From positions 1 through 42,150 of the forward strand of contig JBMHBP010000011.1 of the NCBI GenBank assembly GCA_049890295.1: a stretch of DNA of 42,150 bases, written 5' to 3'. The position numbers were made by a program, and so were the translations under genes. The notes under the pieces are model-generated. The model did not search any database. It worked only from the letters and a program-made list of their open reading frames with translations, and was not told the DNA's origin. The stretch is from GCA-2862585 sp049890295 (GTDB lineage: Bacteria > Bacteroidota > Bacteroidia > Flavobacteriales > UBA7312). Each line of letters opens with the position of its first letter. Positions within the stretch are counted from its first letter, which is position 1. This document shows positions 1 to 8,218 of this stretch, piece by piece.

Positions 1-25
1 CACCCAAGCTTGTCTTTTTCATCAT
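1..25 (-). CDS. 5' end of a divergent gene, cut by the window edge
   Basis: Reading leftward from 25, two consecutive ATG codons are followed by an open frame encoding M-M-K-K-T-S-L-G before the window ends. The basic start followed by a small hydrophobic turn resembles the beginning of a signal peptide. It would be transcribed divergently from the ABC-F gene. Only eight codons are visible, so the gene may not be real and no function can be given. Confidence 0.3.
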
Positions 26-37
26 TGTAATAAAGTG

Positions 38-45
38 TACTTTTG
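38..45 (+). promoter_or_regulatory. -7 promoter element of the ABC-F gene
   Basis: TACTTTTG matches the Bacteroidetes -7 consensus TAnnTTTG exactly. Only 7 bases separate it from the ATG at 53, so the transcript should have almost no leader. No TTG at a suitable -33 distance was found. The GTG at 35, which would lengthen the protein, lies upstream of any transcript from this element. Confidence 0.6.
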
Positions 46-52
46 TCCCCCA

Positions 53-2008
53 ATGATTTCTGCAAACAACATATCTGTTTATTTTGGCGGGCAAGAGCTG
101 TTCGATAATGTCTCATTTATGGTTAATAAAGGGGATAAGATAGGTCTTGTTGGAAAAAATGGAGCCGGAAAATCCACTCTCTTAAAAATACTTTCCAAAG
201 AGCAAGTACCCAACAATGGAAGTATATCAACTCCCAATGAATCTACTGTTGGCTATCTCAAACAAGATTTAGATTTTGAAGATGGTCGTACTGTTCAAGC
301 AGAGGCAGAGCAGGCCTTTTCTGAGATAAAGAAGCTAGAAAGGGACATAGAGTCTATAAACGTAGAAATTAGTCAACGTCAAGATTACGAATCTGATGAA
401 TACATGCAGCTCCTAACACAACTTAATGACTTGAATGAGCGCTTTGGTATGCTTGGTGGATACACCATTCAATCAGAAATGAGTCAAGTATTATTGGGGC
501 TAGGTTTTCAGATCACTGACTTTGCCCGTCCCACCAATGAGTTTAGTGGAGGATGGCGTATGCGTCTTGAGTTAGCCAAAATATTATTGAGTAAGCCAGA
601 CGTATTACTACTTGATGAGCCGACCAATCACTTAGATATAGAGTCTATTGTTTGGCTTGAGCAATGGTTAAAAAACTATGAAGGAGCAATCCTATTGGTA
701 TCTCACGATAGAGCATTTTTGGATGCCGTCACCAATAGAACAATAGAGTTGATATTTGGAAAAGCCAATGATTACAAAGCCAGCTATTCTAAATACATTG
801 AGCTAAGAAAAGAGCGACAGGAAAAACAAATTCAATCCAAAAAAAATCAGGATAAACAAATTCAGCAAACTAAAATGCTGATAGAAAAATTTAGATATAA
901 GAAAAACAAAGCCGCTTTTGCTCAAAGTTTAATTAAAAAGCTGGATAAGATGGATTTGATAGAAGTCGAACAAGATGAAACGATGTCTATGCATTTTCGT
1001 TTCCCTCCAGCTCCACACAGTGGAAAAGTTACCCTAAAAGCTAGCGATATCAGTAAAAGTTATGACAAGCTAGAAGTACTCAAAGGACTAAATTTACTAT
1101 TAGAAAGGGGTGAAAAAATTGCTTTTGTTGGTAAAAACGGTCAAGGTAAAACGACACTAGCAAAAATCATAGCTAACACCATTTCATTTCAAGGTGAGGT
1201 GGAATACGGCTACCAAGTAAAAGTTGGCTATTACGCCCAAAATCAATCCGATTTATTAGACGAAAACAAAAGTATACTAGAGGTCGTAGAGGAAGCCGCA
1301 GATGAGCAAAATCGCCCTAGAGTAAGAGACATGCTAGGTGCATTTTTGTTTGGTGGTGATAATGTCCAGAAGAAAATAAAAGTACTTTCTGGAGGGGAGA
1401 GAGCCCGAGTGGCTTTATGTAAACTTCTACTTGAGCCGGTTAACTTCCTGATTATGGATGAGCCCACCAACCATTTAGATATGCAGTCTAAAGATATTCT
1501 TAAAACAGCTCTCAATAACTACGATGGCACCTTGATAATAGTATCTCACGATCGAAATTTCCTTCAAGGTCTTTCTCAAAAAGTATATGAGTTTAAGGAT
1601 AAAAATATAAAAGAATATCTTGGCGATATTAACGACTTTTTAGAGCAAAAGGAGCTTAATGATTTTAAACAATTTGAAACTCAAAACGCCAGTACCAAAA
1701 CAGTAGAAAAGTCAACTGCGTCTGAAAATAAAATGTCATACAATGCTAAAAAACAGCTAGATCGTGACATTAGAAAGGCCACCAACCGTATTGGTAAATT
1801 AGAAAAACAAGTAGACGCATTAGAAAATGAGTTGAAACAACTAGACGCCCAATTAGCTCAACCAGAAACATTCAAAGAGCTATCTTCTCAAAATGGATTT
1901 TTTGAATCTTATCAGCAACAACAAAGTGAACTAAACAAACGAATTTCAGAATGGGAGAAGTCGATTATAATTCTTGATGAGCTAAAAGCACAGAAAACTA
2001 AAGATTAA
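53..2008 (+). CDS. ABC-F family ATPase (Uup-like)
   Basis: Soluble protein with two ATP-binding cassettes and no membrane segments; ABC-F proteins act on the ribosome in translation. Cassette 1 has Walker A GKNGAGKST near residues 34-42, an SGG signature and LLLDEPTNHLD. Cassette 2 has GKNGQGKTT, LSGGERARVAL and LIMDEPTNHLD. A charged linker rich in Lys and Gln joins them, and the last ~80 residues form a coiled coil (Lys/Glu/Gln heptads) as in Uup-type members. The ATG at 53 is chosen because the GTG at 35 lies before the -7 element. Its stop overlaps the era start by one base (TAATG), suggesting translational coupling. Whether it is a housekeeping or an antibiotic-protection ABC-F cannot be told from sequence alone; the context favours housekeeping. 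Confidence 0.93.
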   Translation: MISANNISVYFGGQELFDNVSFMVNKGDKIGLVGKNGAGKSTLLKILSKEQVPNNGSISTPNESTVGYLKQDLDFEDGRTVQAEAEQAFSEIKKLERDIESINVEISQRQDYESDEYMQLLTQLNDLNERFGMLGGYTIQSEMSQVLLGLGFQITDFARPTNEFSGGWRMRLELAKILLSKPDVLLLDEPTNHLDIESIVWLEQWLKNYEGAILLVSHDRAFLDAVTNRTIELIFGKANDYKASYSKYIELRKERQEKQIQSKKNQDKQIQQTKMLIEKFRYKKNKAAFAQSLIKKLDKMDLIEVEQDETMSMHFRFPPAPHSGKVTLKASDISKSYDKLEVLKGLNLLLERGEKIAFVGKNGQGKTTLAKIIANTISFQGEVEYGYQVKVGYYAQNQSDLLDENKSILEVVEEAADEQNRPRVRDMLGAFLFGGDNVQKKIKVLSGGERARVALCKLLLEPVNFLIMDEPTNHLDMQSKDILKTALNNYDGTLIIVSHDRNFLQGLSQKVYEFKDKNIKEYLGDINDFLEQKELNDFKQFETQNASTKTVEKSTASENKMSYNAKKQLDRDIRKATNRIGKLEKQVDALENELKQLDAQLAQPETFKELSSQNGFFESYQQQQSELNKRISEWEKSIIILDELKAQKTKD

Positions 2009-2892
2009 TGGAACACAAAGCAGGTTTTGTAAATATTATTGGAAACCCTAATGTGGGGAAATCTACTCTTATGAATGCCTTAGTAGGTGAACGATTGTCA
2101 ATTATTACCTCCAAAGCACAAACCACTCGGCACCGTATATTAGGCATTGTCAATGATGATAGTCATCAAGTGATTTTTTCTGATACACCTGGTGTTATAG
2201 AGCCCAACTACAAACTACAAGAGAATATGATGGACTTTGTGTATGGGGCTTTTCAAGATGCTGATGTGCTAGTATATATGGTAGAAACAGGAGAGAAAGA
2301 ATTGAAGGATCAAGCCCTCTTTGAACGGTTAAAGCACAGCGATATTCCTTTGATAGTGCTATTAAATAAAATAGATAAGGTAGAACAAAATTTTGTGAGT
2401 GAGCAAATGGCCCAATGGGCTGAGAGATTACCAAAAGCAGAAATTTACCCCATCTCAGCACTCAATAAGTTCAATCTTGAAACTGTTATGAATCGAATTA
2501 AAGATCTTTTGCCAGTTTCGCCCCCTTACTACGAGAAAGATACACTGACAGATAAGTCAGAGCGGTTTTTTGTTACTGAAACAATACGAGAGAAGATACT
2601 CAAATACTACAAAAAAGAAATCCCCTATTCTGTAGAAGTTGAGGTTGAAGAATTTTTTGATGAGAAAGATATTATAAAAATAAGAGCCATTATTTACGTT
2701 ATCAGAGAATCTCAAAAGGGTATTATGATTGGTCACAAAGGAGTAGCACTCAAAAAGGTAGGTACTTTAGCTAGAAGGGACTTAGAGTCCTTTTTTCAGA
2801 AAAAGATATTCTTAGATTTGTACGTTAAAGTCAACAAAGATTGGCGTAACGATGATAAACAGCTAAAACGATTCGGCTATAACAACAGATAA
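2008..2892 (+). CDS. era: GTPase Era
   Basis: Ribosome-assembly GTPase that binds the 3' end of 16S rRNA and helps mature the 30S subunit. G1 GNPNVGKS lies near residues 12-19, the switch segment QTTRHRILGI follows, then DTPG (G3) and LNKID (G4). The C-terminal KH domain contains GIMIGHKGVALKKVG. At 294 residues the length is normal for Era. The start overlaps the ABC-F stop by one base, and der follows three bases after the stop, so the three genes look co-transcribed from the promoter at 38-45. Confidence 0.97.
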   Translation: MEHKAGFVNIIGNPNVGKSTLMNALVGERLSIITSKAQTTRHRILGIVNDDSHQVIFSDTPGVIEPNYKLQENMMDFVYGAFQDADVLVYMVETGEKELKDQALFERLKHSDIPLIVLLNKIDKVEQNFVSEQMAQWAERLPKAEIYPISALNKFNLETVMNRIKDLLPVSPPYYEKDTLTDKSERFFVTETIREKILKYYKKEIPYSVEVEVEEFFDEKDIIKIRAIIYVIRESQKGIMIGHKGVALKKVGTLARRDLESFFQKKIFLDLYVKVNKDWRNDDKQLKRFGYNNR

Positions 2893-2895
2893 TTT

Positions 2896-4200
2896 ATGGG
2901 AAACATTGTAGCAATAGTAGGCCGTCCAAACGTTGGTAAATCCACATTTTTTAATCGATTGATACAAAAACGTCAAGCCATTGTAGACTCCGTTAGTGGC
3001 GTTACGCGTGATAGGCACTACGGCAAAACGGACTGGAATGGAAAAGAATTTTCAGTCATTGATACTGGGGGTTATATTATTGGTTCGGATGATATTTTTG
3101 AGGCCGATATTCGTAAACAAGTCGACTTAGCTATTGAGGAGGCCAATGCTATTTTATTTTTGGTCGATGGGCAAGAAGGCTTAACCGATATGGATGTCAC
3201 TGTTTCCAATCATTTAAGAAAGTCAGATAAACCCTTATTCCTTGTAATAAATAAAGTCGATAACGGTAAGATTTTAGATCAAGCGGTTGAATTTTATGCC
3301 CTTGGAATGGGTGACTACCATTGTATTTCATCCATCAACGGAAGTGGCACAGGCGAATTATTAGATGAACTCGTTAAAACTTTACCAGAAACTGAAGAAG
3401 AGGAAGAACATGATGTGCCACGTTTTGCCATTGTCGGACGTCCTAATGTGGGCAAGTCATCATTTGTGAATGCTTTGGTTGGAGAAGAGCGAAATATAGT
3501 GACCGATATTGCTGGTACTACACGTGATTCATTGGATACGCACTATACCAAGTTTGGCTACGACTTTGTACTTGTCGATACTGCTGGAGTACGAAAAAAG
3601 AAAAAGGTTAGCGAAGACTTAGAATTTTATTCGGTTATGCGTTCTATACGCTCCATTGAGTATTCCGACGTCTGTTTATTACTCATTGACGCTACGCTAG
3701 GATTTGAGGCTCAAGATTTAAGTATTTTTCATCTGGCCGATAAGAATAATAAAGGTATCGTCATACTAGTCAACAAGTGGGATCTAATAGAAAAAGATAC
3801 TTTCACCACAAAAGAATACGAAGCCACTATCAGGCAAAAAATAGCACCATTTAGTGATGTGCCTATTGTATTTGTATCGGCGTTAAATAAACAGCGATTA
3901 CTCAAAGCTTTAGAAATTGCTATTGACGTATCCAAAAATAGAGCAGCAAGAATTTCCACTTCAAAGCTTAACGATACGATGTTGCCATTTATTGAGCAAA
4001 ATCCGCCACCCGCTACTAAAGGCAAATACATTCGAATCAAGTTTTGTACGCAATTACCTACTAAAACACCCACTTTTGCTTTTTTTGCTAATCTCCCACA
4101 ATATATCAAGGAGCCTTACAAAAGGTATATAGAAAATAAACTTAGAGAAAGTTTTGAATTTACTGGTGTACCTATTCAAATATTTTTCAGAAAAAAATAG
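2896..4200 (+). CDS. der: GTPase Der (EngA)
   Basis: Double GTPase needed for 50S subunit maturation. It carries two tandem G domains: the first with GRPNVGKS near residue 8, DTGG and NKVD; the second with GRPNVGKSS near residue 181, DTAG and NKWD. A C-terminal KH-like domain follows and ends in the usual basic tail. At 434 residues it is of family length, and the acidic linker EEEEEH between the G domains is typical. It is the last gene of the ABC-F/era/der group and converges on metK, leaving only three bases between the two stops and no clear terminator. Confidence 0.97.
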   Translation: MGNIVAIVGRPNVGKSTFFNRLIQKRQAIVDSVSGVTRDRHYGKTDWNGKEFSVIDTGGYIIGSDDIFEADIRKQVDLAIEEANAILFLVDGQEGLTDMDVTVSNHLRKSDKPLFLVINKVDNGKILDQAVEFYALGMGDYHCISSINGSGTGELLDELVKTLPETEEEEEHDVPRFAIVGRPNVGKSSFVNALVGEERNIVTDIAGTTRDSLDTHYTKFGYDFVLVDTAGVRKKKKVSEDLEFYSVMRSIRSIEYSDVCLLLIDATLGFEAQDLSIFHLADKNNKGIVILVNKWDLIEKDTFTTKEYEATIRQKIAPFSDVPIVFVSALNKQRLLKALEIAIDVSKNRAARISTSKLNDTMLPFIEQNPPPATKGKYIRIKFCTQLPTKTPTFAFFANLPQYIKEPYKRYIENKLRESFEFTGVPIQIFFRKK

Positions 4201-4203
4201 CGA

Positions 4204-5493
4204 CTAAATTTCGAAAGCCGATTTAACTCGATCGATATAGTCTAGCTTCTCCCAAGTAAATGTTTCGATGGTCAGTTCTTTGGCAGTACCCTCTACTTCA
4301 AAAGAATATGTTTTTAATTCGGGTGTGCGCCCCATGTGCCCATAAGCCGCTGTATCAATGTAGATAGGTGATTTTAGTTTTAACCGTTCAATAATAGCTG
4401 CTGGCCGCATATCAAAGATTTGCTCGATGATTTTAGCAATTTCTCCATCCGTCTTATTCACTTTAGCGGTACCGTAGGTGTCCACATAGATACCCATAGG
4501 TTTAGCTACCCCAATGGCGTAGGAAACCTGAACTAGTACTTGTTTACAGACCCCTGCTGCTGCTAAGTTTTTAGCAATATGTCTGGTAGCATAGGCCGCA
4601 GAACGATCCACTTTCGAGGGGTCTTTGCCAGAGAAAGCACCTCCACCATGAGCTCCCTTTCCGCCGTAGGTATCGACAATAATTTTTCGACCAGTAAGTC
4701 CAGTATCCCCATGAGGGCCACCAATAACAAATTTACCAGTAGGATTTACATGGTATTTCTCGTTGCCAAACAGTGATTTCAGTCGATCTTCCAATTGCTC
4801 AATTACTCTTGGAATGAGTATGGTTTTTACATCCTCTTCAATTTGTTGTTGCATGGCAATTTCTGCCTTCTTTAGAGCTTCTTTGGACTGGTCGTCTGCC
4901 TCAATAAATTCATCGTGCTGGGTAGATACCACAATGGCCTCAATGCGAATAGGCTGGTGATCATCACTGTATTCCAATGTCACTTGAGATTTTGAATCAG
5001 GTCTGAGGTAAGTCATGACTTCTCCCTCTTTTCTGATATTAGCCAACTCCTTCAAAATACGATGCGATAGCTCCAATGCTAGTGGCATATAGTTATCCGT
5101 TTCGTCGGTGGCATAGCCAAACATCATACCCTGGTCGCCAGCTCCTTGCTCATTATGTAAGCCCTTATTTTTCTCTACACCTTGATTGATGTCAGCCGAT
5201 TGTTCATGGATAGCAGAAATAACACCGCAACTATCAGCGTCAAACTGATATTCTGATCTATTATAACCAATGGTTCGAATAACCCTTCGAGCAATTTTCT
5301 GAACATCTACATAGGCTTTGGATTTTACCTCACCACTAAGAACGGTAAGACCCGTAGTCACTAAGGTTTCACAAGCTACTTTCGACTGAGGGTCTTGTGC
5401 TAGGAAGTTATCCAATAAGGCATCTGAAATTTGATCGGCTACTTTGTCTGGATGGCCTTCAGAAACAGATTCAGAAGTGAAAAAATACGGCAT
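4204..5493 (-). CDS. metK: S-adenosylmethionine synthetase
   Basis: Makes SAM from methionine and ATP in the cytoplasm. Visible motifs are GHPDKVADQISDALLD at the N terminus (ATP binding), GDQGMMFGYATDE in the middle and the glycine-rich P-loop-like segment GGKGAHGGGAFSGKDPSKVDRS. The C terminus FTWEKLDYIDRVKSAFEI is complete. Length 429 fits Bacteroidetes MetK. The ATG is followed directly by PYFFTSESVSEGHPDKV, the family start. The gene is monocistronic and preceded by a SAM-II-type aptamer, implying repression by its own product. It pairs functionally with ahcY at 22010, which disposes of SAH. Confidence 0.97.
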   Translation of the reverse strand: MPYFFTSESVSEGHPDKVADQISDALLDNFLAQDPQSKVACETLVTTGLTVLSGEVKSKAYVDVQKIARRVIRTIGYNRSEYQFDADSCGVISAIHEQSADINQGVEKNKGLHNEQGAGDQGMMFGYATDETDNYMPLALELSHRILKELANIRKEGEVMTYLRPDSKSQVTLEYSDDHQPIRIEAIVVSTQHDEFIEADDQSKEALKKAEIAMQQQIEEDVKTILIPRVIEQLEDRLKSLFGNEKYHVNPTGKFVIGGPHGDTGLTGRKIIVDTYGGKGAHGGGAFSGKDPSKVDRSAAYATRHIAKNLAAAGVCKQVLVQVSYAIGVAKPMGIYVDTYGTAKVNKTDGEIAKIIEQIFDMRPAAIIERLKLKSPIYIDTAAYGHMGRTPELKTYSFEVEGTAKELTIETFTWEKLDYIDRVKSAFEI

Positions 5494-5539
5494 TTATAAT
5501 TTTGTTTTGAAGTAAATAAATTGACTGATGCTGTGTCTT

Positions 5540-5600
5540 CTGTTTTAGCATTTTTGAAGTGGTTGCAATCAGTCAAATCTATCCACCAAGTTTCAAAAAC
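5540..5600 (-). ncRNA. SAM-II-type riboswitch upstream of metK
   Basis: Read on the minus strand, the leader has the order of conserved blocks known for SAM-II pseudoknots: a helix strand with GGTGG, GATTTGACTG, ATTGCA, CCAC and GCTAAAACAG. CTG in the loop can pair with CAG at the 3' end to form the pseudoknot helix, and TGGT pairs with ACCA in P1. Eight more pairs are possible between TTTTTGAA and TTCAAAAA. The -7 element at 5602-5609 puts the transcript start at the 5' edge of the aptamer. About 46 bases separate the aptamer from the metK ATG. SAM-V shares the same core, so the subclass is less certain than the ligand. Confidence 0.75.
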
Positions 5601-5601
5601 G

Positions 5602-5609
5602 CAAAATTA
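5602..5609 (-). promoter_or_regulatory. -7 promoter element of metK
   Basis: TAATTTTG on the minus strand matches TAnnTTTG. The expected start of transcription, five or so bases downstream, coincides with the beginning of the SAM-II-like aptamer, so the two assignments support each other. Confidence 0.6.
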
Positions 5610-5846
5610 ATATAAATAAGTAGAATAATAATTGTCTAATTTTAAAAATTACGATCAATAAATTGGTATTCCTTCATAAAGAAAAGTGACTTAATGCGTG
5701 TACAAATAACAGTCTAGTAAGATAGCCAGGCATTGGATGGGCTATTGAACAGTATAAAGAGATGAAGAACTTTGGTACCCCTTGTTTATATTTTTTTATA
5801 CTATGAGGAATTCTGATAGCAGCTTCCAAATTGCTAAAAAATTATA
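5610..5846. other. Gene-free stretch between metK leader and gldA-like gene
   Basis: AT-rich DNA with no open frame, no homology I recognise and no convincing terminator. The only structure noted is a weak 6-bp inverted repeat, ATAGCC/GGCTAT, around 5721-5746. I assign nothing here. Confidence 0.4.
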
Positions 5847-6542
5847 TCAGTTGGTCAGTTCCTGAAAATAGTGCTCCAAGTCGATGTTATTATCTTTGAG
5901 TTTGGAAAGACGTTCATTAGCTACAATATTTCCTTGGTGGATAATGACAACTCGATCACACATTTTCTCAACCTCTTGCATAATGTGGGTAGAAAGCATA
6001 ACGGTTTTATCTTTACCACAATTTCTAATGAGTTGCCTTATTTCTACCATTTGATTGGGATCTAATCCAGTGGTAGGCTCATCTAATATCAGTACTTCGG
6101 GATTATGAATCAAGGCAGCCGCTAAACCTACCCTCTGGCGATACCCTTTTGAAAGCTGGCTTATGGTTTTATGCTGTTCAGCTTCTAAACCCGTTAATTC
6201 AATCATTTCTAGAACTTTTGATTTAGGACAGTTATAGATGGAAGCGATAAAGGATAAGTACTCTTTAACATACATTTCTAAATACAAGGGGTTATGTTCT
6301 GGTAAGTAACCAATGCGACGTTTGACATTTATATTTTCGGTATGCACCTGCTCACCACAAACGTCGACCGATCCACTATCAGCTGAAATATAAGCCGTGA
6401 TGATTTTCATTAAAGTGGATTTACCTGCACCGTTAGGCCCTAAAAAACCCACTATCTCTCCTTTTTTGACGGAAAATGAAACTTTATTTAAAGCGGTCTG
6501 ATCGCCGTATTGTTTACTAACTTCTTCAATTAAAATGGACAT
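5847..6542 (-). CDS. gldA: GldA-like ABC transporter ATP-binding protein, short form
   Basis: Cytoplasmic ATPase of an ABC exporter-like complex; in gliding Flavobacteria, GldA works with the membrane proteins GldF and GldG. Walker A GPNGAGKST lies near residues 35-43, followed by IGYLPEHNPLYLEMYVKEYL, LSKGYRQRVGLA (signature) and LILDEPTTGLDPNQMVEIRQLI. These segments read like GldA. At 231 residues it lacks most of the C-terminal region of GldA proteins (about 300 residues), yet still ends with the family-like LEHYFQELTN, as if an internal segment had been lost. No GldF or GldG gene is nearby. The symbol reflects family resemblance only. Start: ATG four bases after a near-consensus -7 element. 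Confidence 0.75.
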   Translation of the reverse strand: MSILIEEVSKQYGDQTALNKVSFSVKKGEIVGFLGPNGAGKSTLMKIITAYISADSGSVDVCGEQVHTENINVKRRIGYLPEHNPLYLEMYVKEYLSFIASIYNCPKSKVLEMIELTGLEAEQHKTISQLSKGYRQRVGLAAALIHNPEVLILDEPTTGLDPNQMVEIRQLIRNCGKDKTVMLSTHIMQEVEKMCDRVVIIHQGNIVANERLSKLKDNNIDLEHYFQELTN

Positions 6543-6546
6543 GATG

Positions 6547-6554
6547 CGAAGATA
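6547..6554 (-). promoter_or_regulatory. Probable -7 element of the gldA-like gene
   Basis: TATCTTCG differs from TAnnTTTG at one position and ends four bases before the ATG at 6542, giving a nearly leaderless transcript like several other genes here. Confidence 0.4.
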
Positions 6555-6569
6555 AGGGAATTGTTTTAG

Positions 6570-6745
6570 TTTGTGCCAAATATGCTTCGAGGAATCTCCT
6601 CAGCAGTCATTCAATTCATACTATCGGCGGCAGTACCTTCTAGAGTGTTTCATAAAACGAATTATTAAGCTCCAAGTGATTCATTTTATAAAACAAAGCT
6701 CGCTACTGACTGTCAATGCCACACTAACTTCAGAGGTTGGTGCCG
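6570..6745. other. Structured, non-coding-looking stretch; possible small RNA
   Basis: The gap between the gldA-like gene and rsgA has several inverted repeats in DNA less AT-rich than typical spacers here. GAGGA/TCCTC at 6589-6601 has a 3-base loop. A 16-bp stem, 6647-6662 with 6679-6694, carries one C-A mismatch and one T-T/A-A clash on the plus strand but is more regular, with G-U pairs, on the minus strand. CAGTC at 6604-6608 pairs with GACTG at 6708-6712 and encloses that stem. CACTAAC/GTTGGTG lies at 6722-6742. No recognised RNA family was matched and no clear promoter was seen on either strand. The 89-codon frame over it looks accidental. Confidence 0.3.
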
Positions 6746-6826
6746 ACAATAATAAATCGAAAAAACTATTGATGTTACTTTTTTTATATGAGTATAAAAG
6801 ATTAATTTTTCTAAACATATTGATTG

Positions 6827-6834
6827 TATATTTG
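6827..6834 (+). promoter_or_regulatory. -7 promoter element of rsgA
   Basis: TATATTTG, an exact TAnnTTTG match, ends five bases before the rsgA ATG, so the rsgA-dtd-mazG transcript should start at or almost at the start codon. Confidence 0.65.
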
Positions 6835-6839
6835 TTCTA

Positions 6840-7766
6840 ATGCAAGGAGTTGTTACTAAATCTACAGGAAGCTGGTACATTGTCAAAACCGATGATGGAC
6901 AAGTACTTGATTGTAGAATACGGGGTAAGTTTCGTCTTAAAGGCATTAAAAGTACTAACCCCATAGTGGTTGGTGATAGAGTTGGGCTAGCTAAAGAGGA
7001 GGAATCTTACTTAATAGATGAGCTTTTTGAACGTAAAAACTATATCATTCGAAAGTCGGTTAATCTGTCCAAACAGACTCACATCATTGCCTCAAATATC
7101 GATCAGGCAGTATTGATGGTAACCATTAAAAGTCCAGTGACTACAACGGGCTTTATCGATCGTTTTTTAGTATCTGCCAAGGCCTATGGGGTTGAGGTGG
7201 TATTGCTGTTCAATAAAGTGGATCTGTACGACCAATCTACCAAGCAAACACTCAACAATTACCTTTCCATATACCGTTCCATTGGCTACACATGTATTAC
7301 CGCTAGCGTACTGAATGATGAATTGTCGCAAATCAAAGCCGTTATGTGTAGAAAAACCAATGTTATTTGCGGCCATTCGGGTGTTGGAAAGTCAACCCTG
7401 TTAAACGCTCTGCAGCCAAATTTAGAAATTACAACCAATGAGGTATCACAAATGTATCAACAAGGTCAGCATACTACTACCTTTTCTCAACTATATGAGT
7501 TAGACTTTGGAGCTACTGTCATAGATACGCCCGGGGTTAAGGGTTTTGGATTGGTAGAAATTGAACGCGATGAGTTGGCCGACTACTTTCCAGAGTTTTT
7601 TGCCTTAAAGTCAGAATGTAAATTCAACAATTGCTTACACATCAATGAGCCGCATTGTGCAGTAAAAAAGGCCTTAAATGAGGGGGGGATATCATCGTCG
7701 AGGTATAATAATTACCTGAGTATGTTACAGCAAGATGAAGAGAATTTTAGAGTAAATAAATACTAA
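6840..7766 (+). CDS. rsgA: Ribosome small-subunit GTPase RsgA
   Basis: GTPase acting late in 30S assembly. The N-terminal OB fold covers about residues 1-65 and begins MQGVVTKSTGSWYIV. The G domain is circularly permuted as in the family: FNKVDLY (G4) comes before GHSGVGKST (G1), and DTPGVKGFG (G3) follows. The C-terminal zinc-binding segment has Cys and His ligands in CKFNNCLHINEPHCAV. Length 308 is normal. The ATG is the first codon after the -7 element. The stop overlaps the dtd start by one base (TAATG), which points to coupled translation of the three-gene set. Confidence 0.96.
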   Translation: MQGVVTKSTGSWYIVKTDDGQVLDCRIRGKFRLKGIKSTNPIVVGDRVGLAKEEESYLIDELFERKNYIIRKSVNLSKQTHIIASNIDQAVLMVTIKSPVTTTGFIDRFLVSAKAYGVEVVLLFNKVDLYDQSTKQTLNNYLSIYRSIGYTCITASVLNDELSQIKAVMCRKTNVICGHSGVGKSTLLNALQPNLEITTNEVSQMYQQGQHTTTFSQLYELDFGATVIDTPGVKGFGLVEIERDELADYFPEFFALKSECKFNNCLHINEPHCAVKKALNEGGISSSRYNNYLSMLQQDEENFRVNKY

Positions 7767-8218
7767 TGAGAGCAGTCATTCAGCGTGTTTCACAAGCAAG
7801 CGTCACCATTGATAATAACACTTACTCTCACATTAAAAACGGATTGCTTATTTTGCTAGCAGTGGAGCATGCCGATAATCATGAAGATCTTGAGTGGTTA
7901 TCTAAGAAAATCGTTCAATTGCGTATATTCAATGATCATCAGGGTCAAATGAATCAATCTGTAGTCGATATAAAAGGACAGCTATTGGTAGTGAGTCAGT
8001 TTACACTATATGCCAAAACTAAAAAAGGCAATAGACCATCCTTCATACAAGCTGCAAATCCAGAAAAAGCTAGTAAGTTATACCAGCAATTTATTAATCA
8101 AATAACTATGGATAGCCAATTGCAAGTAACCACTGGACAGTTTGGGGCTGACATGCAAGTACAGTTAATCAACAATGGACCAGTAACCATAATAATAGAT
8201 ACTAAAAATAAAGAATGA
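7766..8218 (+). CDS. dtd: D-aminoacyl-tRNA deacylase
   Basis: Removes D-amino acids wrongly attached to tRNA. Both family signatures are present: SQFTLY near residue 77 and NNGPVTI near the C terminus, where GPVT holds the cross-subunit Gly-Pro motif of the active site. The protein starts MRAVIQRVSQASVTI, the usual DTD N terminus, and has the normal 150 residues. It sits between rsgA and a MazG-like gene, with overlapping stops and starts on both sides, so the three are almost certainly one transcript. Confidence 0.97.
   Translation: MRAVIQRVSQASVTIDNNTYSHIKNGLLILLAVEHADNHEDLEWLSKKIVQLRIFNDHQGQMNQSVVDIKGQLLVVSQFTLYAKTKKGNRPSFIQAANPEKASKLYQQFINQITMDSQLQVTTGQFGADMQVQLINNGPVTIIIDTKNKE

Noticed and set aside
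35..52. Upstream GTG start for the ABC-F protein
   Set aside because: The GTG precedes the TACTTTTG promoter element, so a transcript from that element would not include it.
6571..6840. 89-codon plus-strand frame between the gldA-like gene and rsgA
   Set aside because: Low-complexity hydrophobic C terminus, no recognisable motif, no promoter or plausible start context, and it runs across hairpins and the rsgA promoter; an accidental frame is more likely.
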